Below, piece by piece: positions 4,288 to 8,682 of a stretch of 8,682 nucleotides of DNA. This DNA comes from Clostridium sp. UBA4746 (lineage in GTDB: Bacteria > Bacillota > Clostridia > Clostridiales > Clostridiaceae): positions 1 through 8,682 of the forward strand of contig DHIM01000099.1 of the NCBI GenBank assembly GCA_002403785.1, read 5' to 3'. The notes below the pieces were generated by a model. The model was given only the letters and a program-made list of their open reading frames with translations. It was not told the DNA's origin and did no database searches. Made by a program: the position numbers and the translations under genes. Each line of letters begins with the position of its first letter. The stretch's first letter is position 1.

Positions 4288-6792
4288 ATGGGAAAAGAAG
4301 AAACTACTAAGAAAAAAGAAAAAAGAACTGGGAAGCATGTTTTTAAAAGCATTGCTTTTACTATTCTAATTATAGGCTTAATAACCAGTGTAGCTATTGG
4401 AGGAGTGATCCTAGCTATGATTAAGACAGCTCCTGTTTTAGACATTAATCAATTCTTAAAATTGGATGAAATTACAACATTATTGGATAATTCAGAAAAT
4501 TATATGGATGAATATGTTGGCTCAGAAAGAAGGATTAATGTACCTATAAGTAAAATTCCGATTAAACTACAAGATGCATTTATAAGTATTGAAGATACTA
4601 GATTTGAAACTCACCCGGGTGTTGATTTTAAAAGATTAGCTGGTGCTATATTTAATGATATAAAAATTAAAGTATTAGGTCGTGGTCAGAGTCTCCAGGG
4701 TGCTTCAACTATAACTCAGCAATTGGTAAAATATAGAGTATTTTTAGAAGATTCTATGGAAAACAGAACTTCTTTAAAAAGAAAAGTTCAAGAAATGTCT
4801 TTATCTCTGCAAGTAGAGAAAGTTTTAACCAAGTCTCAAATTTTAGAGACTTATATGAACACTATTTTTCTAGGAGGAGATGCTCACGGTGTAGAAGCTG
4901 CTTCAAAACAATATTTTAACAAGTCTATACAAGATTTGACCTTAAAACAAACTGCATTTATTGCTAGTGCCGCTCAAAATCCAAGTGTTTCATATAATAT
5001 GGCATATAAATCATTTAAGGCAAAAAAAGCTTTTGAATCAAATAGAACTAAAGCTGTTCTTGATAATATGTATAAGTATAATAAAATTAGCAAAGTACAA
5101 TTTGATTCAGCTATGGCTGAAGATTTAACATTTGATATTCCTAAAAAACAGATCAAGATGAATTATGAATCATTCTCAAAGCCTGTAATCCTTCAGGTTG
5201 CTAAAGATTTAATGAAACAATATAATATTACCGAAAAAGAAGCATACTCAATGCTTATGTATGATGGCGTAAAAATTTATACAACAATGGATAAAAATAT
5301 GCAAGATGCATCACAAAAATTGATTAATGATCATATGAAGTCACCACAAGCAAATCTTCAAGCTTCCTGTGTTATCATGGATTACCATACAGGTGAGGTT
5401 AAAACTATTATAGGTGGTCGTGATGCCGCAGGTCAAAAACCTCAAGGTCCTGGTTCTTTTAACAGAGCTGCGTCTCTTAGTTTCTTAAGGGCCCCAGGAT
5501 CAAGCATTAAGCCTTTAACAGTCTATGGTCCAGCTATTGATTCAAAGATAGATACAGCTTCTACTGTTATTGAAGATTCACCTATAACTAGTGGATATAA
5601 TCCTCAAAATTCACCAAATATATACCGAGGATATTTAACTCTAAGAGATTGTTTGAAATATTCTGTTAACGTGGCTGCAGTAAAAATAGAAAATATGATT
5701 GGTATTAAGACTGGCGTTTCTTATGGTGAGAAATTTGGATTGCAGCTAGATAACTCAGACACGTCTAGTTTGGCTGCTATGGCCCTTGGCCAATTAGATA
5801 GTGGTGATTATCTTGGAACTAATCCACTCACTATGGCAGATGCTTATGGTGTTTTTGGTAACAACGGAGCGCGTACTACCGCAAGGTTGTACACTAAAGT
5901 AGTTGATAGAACTGGTAAAGTATTGCTAGAAACAAAACCTGAAACAACACCTGTTTTATCACCTCAAAGTGCTTACATAATGTATGATTTATTAAAAGGG
6001 CCTGTAAGCCCAGGTGGCACTGCACCAAGTGCAGTATTTAGTGACATGCCTGTTCGTGGTAAAACTGGTACCTCATCAGATTCAAAAAACTTATGGTTTG
6101 TTGGCTTAACGCCATATTACTCTGCAGCTGTTTGGATTGGAAATGATAATGGCAATCCAATACAACAAATGGGTAGTAATGATGCTGCACAACTATGGGG
6201 AAACATTATGAAAAATGCCCATACATCTCTACCCATAAAAAACGTAGAAATGCCATCTGGTATATCCAGCTTATCCGTGTCAAAAGATTCAGGTGATATA
6301 CCCACAGATTTAACTTATGCAGACCCTAGAGGGAATAGAGTATACTCTGAACTATTTATTGATGGAACTCAGCCTACAACTCTTGATAGCATACACGTTT
6401 CGGCTAATGTTGTTAAGGATCCAAATGGCAAATATGTATTACCATCAAAATTAACACCACCTGGGATAATTGAAACAAAGGTATTTATAAAGAGGAATTA
6501 TACACCTAATGTATATTTACAAGATTCAGCTTTTGTATTACCAACGGCTGTTGATACCTTTTCAAAGGGTATTGCAATTCCTCCTGTAATTCCTCCAGTT
6601 ATTACTCCAGCGACTCCTCCAATTACAACACCGACTACACCCCCTGTTACTACACCCCCTGTCACCGCTCCTGCTACACCCAAAGTTACAACTCCTAAAA
6701 AAACTGGAACTAATAAAGTAAAACAAGTTACCCAAAATAACGCTGGTAATAATACATCACCAACTACAGATAATAATTCTTCAGCTCAATAA
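4288..6792 (+). CDS. Class A penicillin-binding protein (PBP1A type)
   Basis: This bifunctional enzyme polymerises lipid II into glycan strands and cross-links the stem peptides, acting outside the cytoplasmic membrane. Of 834 aa, residues 1-20 are basic and cytoplasmic and about 21-45 form the membrane anchor. The GT51 glycosyltransferase domain spans about 85-260 with ISIEDTRFETHPG (99-111, catalytic E102), GASTITQQLVK (138-148) and ILETYMNTIFLG (185-196). The transpeptidase domain spans about 355-650 with PGSSIKP (active S405, K408), SVN (S459, N461) and KTGT (592-595), all intact. A Pro/Thr-rich tail (about 764-806) and an Asn/Ser/Thr-rich end (807-834) follow. AAGGAGG lies seven bases before the ATG. 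It is divergent from yunB and convergent with spoVAE. It resembles clostridial PBP1/PonA, but I leave the symbol blank because several class A paralogs usually exist. Confidence 0.96.
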   Translation: MGKEETTKKKEKRTGKHVFKSIAFTILIIGLITSVAIGGVILAMIKTAPVLDINQFLKLDEITTLLDNSENYMDEYVGSERRINVPISKIPIKLQDAFISIEDTRFETHPGVDFKRLAGAIFNDIKIKVLGRGQSLQGASTITQQLVKYRVFLEDSMENRTSLKRKVQEMSLSLQVEKVLTKSQILETYMNTIFLGGDAHGVEAASKQYFNKSIQDLTLKQTAFIASAAQNPSVSYNMAYKSFKAKKAFESNRTKAVLDNMYKYNKISKVQFDSAMAEDLTFDIPKKQIKMNYESFSKPVILQVAKDLMKQYNITEKEAYSMLMYDGVKIYTTMDKNMQDASQKLINDHMKSPQANLQASCVIMDYHTGEVKTIIGGRDAAGQKPQGPGSFNRAASLSFLRAPGSSIKPLTVYGPAIDSKIDTASTVIEDSPITSGYNPQNSPNIYRGYLTLRDCLKYSVNVAAVKIENMIGIKTGVSYGEKFGLQLDNSDTSSLAAMALGQLDSGDYLGTNPLTMADAYGVFGNNGARTTARLYTKVVDRTGKVLLETKPETTPVLSPQSAYIMYDLLKGPVSPGGTAPSAVFSDMPVRGKTGTSSDSKNLWFVGLTPYYSAAVWIGNDNGNPIQQMGSNDAAQLWGNIMKNAHTSLPIKNVEMPSGISSLSVSKDSGDIPTDLTYADPRGNRVYSELFIDGTQPTTLDSIHVSANVVKDPNGKYVLPSKLTPPGIIETKVFIKRNYTPNVYLQDSAFVLPTAVDTFSKGIAIPPVIPPVITPATPPITTPTTPPVTTPPVTAPATPKVTTPKKTGTNKVKQVTQNNAGNNTSPTTDNNSSAQ
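6577..6702 (+). repeat. Degenerate Pro/Thr-encoding low-complexity repeat in the PBP tail
   Basis: This stretch encodes repeated PPVxTP and TPxTPP units (residues about 764-805) with irregular copies of CCTCCT/CCAGT and ACACCN codons. It would form an extended, flexible segment beyond the transpeptidase domain, exposed in the wall. Such tracts vary in length between strains by slippage in other Firmicutes; that it varies here is inference. Confidence 0.7.
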
Positions 6793-6801
6793 TAAAAGCT
6801 A

Positions 6802-7161
6802 CTATTCCTTAGTTTTAGGATTAAATATTAATGCCATAATATATCCAAAGAAAACTGCAGCAGTAATACCTCCTGCAGTACCCTTTATGCCTCCCGTAAA
6901 TGCCCCTATAAAACCAACCTCATCTACTTCCTTCATTACACTTTTAGCTAGACTATATCCAAACCCAGGTAGTGGTATAGTTCCACCTGCTTTTCCATAC
7001 TTTATTACAACGTCATATATATTAAATGCACCTAGTATTACACCACCAGTTACAAATACAACTAATATTCTAGCTGGAGTTAATTTTGTAGTGTCCATAA
7101 GTATTTGACCTATCACACAAATTATCCCTCCAACTATAAAGGCCATAATGTAATTATTCAT
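6802..7161 (-). CDS. spoVAE: Stage V sporulation protein AE (SpoVAEb type)
   Basis: This is a small integral membrane subunit of the SpoVA complex in the spore inner membrane, needed for dipicolinic acid movement. The 119 aa are mostly hydrophobic, with membrane segments at about 4-22, 32-50 and 95-114. Hallmarks are GGIICVIGQ (11-19) and GKAGGTIPLPGFGYS (56-70). Its ATG directly follows the spoVAD stop (TAA at 7164-7162), and its ribosome binding site GGGGGTGA (plus 7166-7173) lies inside the last spoVAD codons, so translation is probably coupled. It is the last gene of the operon; only nine bases separate its stop from that of the convergent PBP, and no terminator is visible there. Confidence 0.95.
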   Translation of the reverse strand: MNNYIMAFIVGGIICVIGQILMDTTKLTPARILVVFVTGGVILGAFNIYDVVIKYGKAGGTIPLPGFGYSLAKSVMKEVDEVGFIGAFTGGIKGTAGGITAAVFFGYIMALIFNPKTKE

Positions 7162-8178
7162 TTATTCACCCCCAAACTCTATTGAAACAGCGTGAGCAAT
7201 TCCTGGAATTGTTTCACCTTGCAAAGATGAAGTAGGACTTAAAAGCGCTCCTGTGGAAACTAACAATATTCTTTTAAATTTCCCCTTCAACATATTTTTA
7301 AGCAAATACCCTGTTGCAACTACTGCAGAGCAACCACAACCGCTCCCACCTGCGTTAGTTCCTTGCTTCTGTGCATCAAAGATTTTCTCACCACAGTCGA
7401 TATAATGCCCTTTCATATCGTATTTATATTCAAGCAACAACTTTTCTGTAAATTCTCTTCCTATAATGCCTAGGTCTCCAGTAGCAATAATATCATAATC
7501 CGAAGGTTTTCTACCTGTATCCATAAAATGTTGTTTAATAGTATCCACTGCAGCTGGTGCCATGGCAACTCCCATATTATTTACATCTATTATTCCATAG
7601 TCTTTAACCTTTCCAGTTGTAACATGAGTAACATAGGGGAAATTACCCTTTTTCCCCAAAACCATAGCGCCTGCACCTGTAACTGTCCATTGCGCGGTTG
7701 GTGCTCTCTGACTTCCCATTTCGAGTGGTAATCTGAATTGCCGCTCAGCAGCAGAAAAATGTGATGAGGTAGCTGCTACAACATAATTAGCCATGCCTCC
7801 CTCCATTATCATTGAACCCACGCTTAAAGACTCTGCCATAGTTGAACAAGCTCCATAAAGTCCTATGAAGGGTATATTCAAATTTCTAGCTGCAAAAGTT
7901 GAAGAATATAGCTGATTTAGTAAATCGCCTGCGAGTAAATAGTTTATATCAATTTCTTTTAGCTTCGCTTTTTTTATACTCTCTGATATAGCCGTGTATA
8001 AAAGACTTGTCTCAGCTTTTTCAAAACTTTCAGTTCCATTAAGATCATCTTCTATAATTTTATCAAAATACTCTCTTAATGGTCCCTGACCCTCTTTAGG
8101 CCCAACTATATTGTAGGTACCAATAATTCTAGGTTTACTTTCAATCTCTACTGTTTGAAGACCAATTCTTCTACCCAT
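7162..8178 (-). CDS. spoVAD: Stage V sporulation protein AD (SpoVAD)
   Basis: SpoVAD is a soluble or peripheral member of the SpoVA system with a thiolase-like fold; in Bacillus it binds dipicolinic acid. At 338 aa it matches the usual length. Visible family features are IGLYGACSTMAE (105-116) with the thiolase-position Cys C111, ATSSHFSAAERQFRLPLE (136-153), RAPTAQWTVTGAGAM (158-172), GDLGIIGREF (234-243) and the Gly/Cys-rich GTNAGGSGCGCSA (273-285). There is no membrane segment or signal peptide. AAGGTGGTGA lies close upstream of the ATG and overlaps the spoVAC stop, six bases away, indicating a tight operon with coupled translation. In Bacillus the spoVA operon is transcribed by forespore sigma-G; no promoter for this gene alone is visible here. 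Confidence 0.97.
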   Translation of the reverse strand: MGRRIGLQTVEIESKPRIIGTYNIVGPKEGQGPLREYFDKIIEDDLNGTESFEKAETSLLYTAISESIKKAKLKEIDINYLLAGDLLNQLYSSTFAARNLNIPFIGLYGACSTMAESLSVGSMIMEGGMANYVVAATSSHFSAAERQFRLPLEMGSQRAPTAQWTVTGAGAMVLGKKGNFPYVTHVTTGKVKDYGIIDVNNMGVAMAPAAVDTIKQHFMDTGRKPSDYDIIATGDLGIIGREFTEKLLLEYKYDMKGHYIDCGEKIFDAQKQGTNAGGSGCGCSAVVATGYLLKNMLKGKFKRILLVSTGALLSPTSSLQGETIPGIAHAVSIEFGGE

Positions 8179-8184
8179 TTTGCA

Positions 8185-8637
8185 TCACCACCTTAAAAAA
8201 TAATATAAAATTCCTACAATTACTGATGAACCAATCCCATATACTAAAACAGGCCCTGCAATAGTAAACATTTTAGCTGCTACACCAAATATGAAGCCCT
8301 CCTTTTTAAATTCCATAGCTGGTGAAACAATTGAATTTGCAAACCCAGTAATTGGTACAACAGAACCTGCCCCTGCAAAATCTCCTAACTTATCGTATAC
8401 ACCGATACCAGTAAGTACAGCTCCTAGAAACACCATAACAATAGAAACATATGTCCCTAGCTCATCTTGAGGAACACCCATTTTATAAAAAATATCATTA
8501 ATAAATTGTCCAATTACACATATTAGCCCGCCGACCCAAAAAGCATTAAAACAATGTAGCAGTAATTTAGGCTTTGGGATGTTATCAGAATTAAGTTTAT
8601 CAAATTTTTTTCTTATAGTTTTTTCTTCCACTTTCAT
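8185..8637 (-). CDS. spoVAC: Stage V sporulation protein AC (SpoVAC)
   Basis: SpoVAC is a membrane subunit of the spore dipicolinic acid channel; the Bacillus protein behaves as a mechanosensitive channel. I choose the ATG at 8637, giving 150 aa, the Bacillus length. A strong AAGGAGGG (plus 8643-8650) sits five bases before it, whereas a further ATG at 8655 has the Shine-Dalgarno inside its own codons 3-4 and would only add MTRREF. Counting from 8637, a polar N-terminus (1-24) is followed by membrane segments at about 25-46, 60-81 and 117-147 (probably two). Hallmarks are GGLICVIGQ (36-44) and GAGSVVPITGFANS (89-102). It is first in the visible spoVAC-spoVAD-spoVAE operon. Only 45 bases lie upstream in the window, where I see no clear sporulation promoter; further spoVA genes could lie beyond the edge. 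Confidence 0.95.
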   Translation of the reverse strand: MKVEEKTIRKKFDKLNSDNIPKPKLLLHCFNAFWVGGLICVIGQFINDIFYKMGVPQDELGTYVSIVMVFLGAVLTGIGVYDKLGDFAGAGSVVPITGFANSIVSPAMEFKKEGFIFGVAAKMFTIAGPVLVYGIGSSVIVGILYYFLRW

Positions 8638-8642
8638 AAATT

Positions 8643-8650
8643 CCCTCCTT
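8643..8650 (-). promoter_or_regulatory. Ribosome binding site fixing the spoVAC start
   Basis: AAGGAGGG on the minus strand is five bases before the ATG at 8637. It lies inside the reading frame opened by the upstream ATG at 8655, which has no Shine-Dalgarno of its own, so the shorter 150-aa product is preferred. Confidence 0.88.
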
Positions 8651-8682
8651 GTCATTCTCTATAATTTATATTAAGTAATAAT

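Noticed and set aside
4197..4445. Minus-strand 82-codon frame across the PBP leader and start
   Set aside because: It overlaps the PBP N-terminal coding region in antisense, lacks a ribosome binding site, and its hydrophobic composition mirrors the coded membrane anchor.
6498..6683. Minus-strand frame encoding a Gly/Val repeat protein
   Set aside because: It is the antisense shadow of the Pro/Thr repeat tail of the PBP, with no start signal.
6793..6830. Hairpin CCTTAGTTTTAGG as a terminator for the PBP or spoVAE
   Set aside because: The stem is only three to four pairs with a mismatch, and no T-run follows on either strand.
1..8682. CRISPR array, tRNA/rRNA genes, phage or defence genes
   Set aside because: I saw no regularly spaced direct repeats, no tRNA-like cloverleaf and no phage or defence protein motifs. 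Well-identified housekeeping and spore genes fill most of the window.

Overview
The window is strongly AT-rich chromosomal DNA from an endospore-forming Firmicute, most likely a Clostridium-type (class Clostridia) anaerobe. The evidence is AT-biased codon use, AGGAGG-type ribosome binding sites, the spore genes yunB and spoVAC-spoVAD-spoVAE, and a clostridial-style long HflX. I cannot name the species. The first 17 bases match the Tn5/Nextera mosaic end, so this is probably the raw end of a contig and not genome.

Layout, left to right: adapter remnant (1-17); a short tract with a zinc-ribbon-like reading but no intact gene (18-190); a strong minus-strand hairpin terminator (192-236); an unrecognised 158-aa protein with a disordered Ser/Thr/Asn-rich N-terminus (251-727, minus); hflX, a ribosome-associated GTPase carrying an extra RadC/JAMM-like N-terminal domain (837-2624, minus); a compact divergent promoter region; hpt, a purine phosphoribosyltransferase with a TTG start (2747-3271, plus); a bidirectional terminator (3334-3369); the sporulation gene yunB (3380-4069, minus); a 218-bp divergent intergenic region; a class A penicillin-binding protein (4288-6792, plus); and, convergent with it, the operon spoVAC-spoVAD-spoVAE (8637 down to 6802, minus), whose upstream end runs to the window edge. 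No gene-free stretch exceeds 300 bases; the longest is 1-250.

How the genes fit together: the right half is dominated by cell-envelope and spore functions. The PBP polymerises and cross-links peptidoglycan, YunB is a membrane-anchored sporulation protein, and the three SpoVA proteins belong to the channel that moves dipicolinic acid into the forespore and out on germination. The left half is housekeeping: ribosome rescue or splitting (HflX) and purine salvage (Hpt).

I do not see a clear undescribed multi-gene system, phage, CRISPR array, IS element or RNA gene. The observations most worth follow-up are the complete JAMM metal-site signature fused to HflX, an Asp-to-Asn change at a conserved Hpt position, face-to-face overlapping hflX/hpt promoters, the odd yunB translation start, and the unrecognised two-part protein at 251-727.
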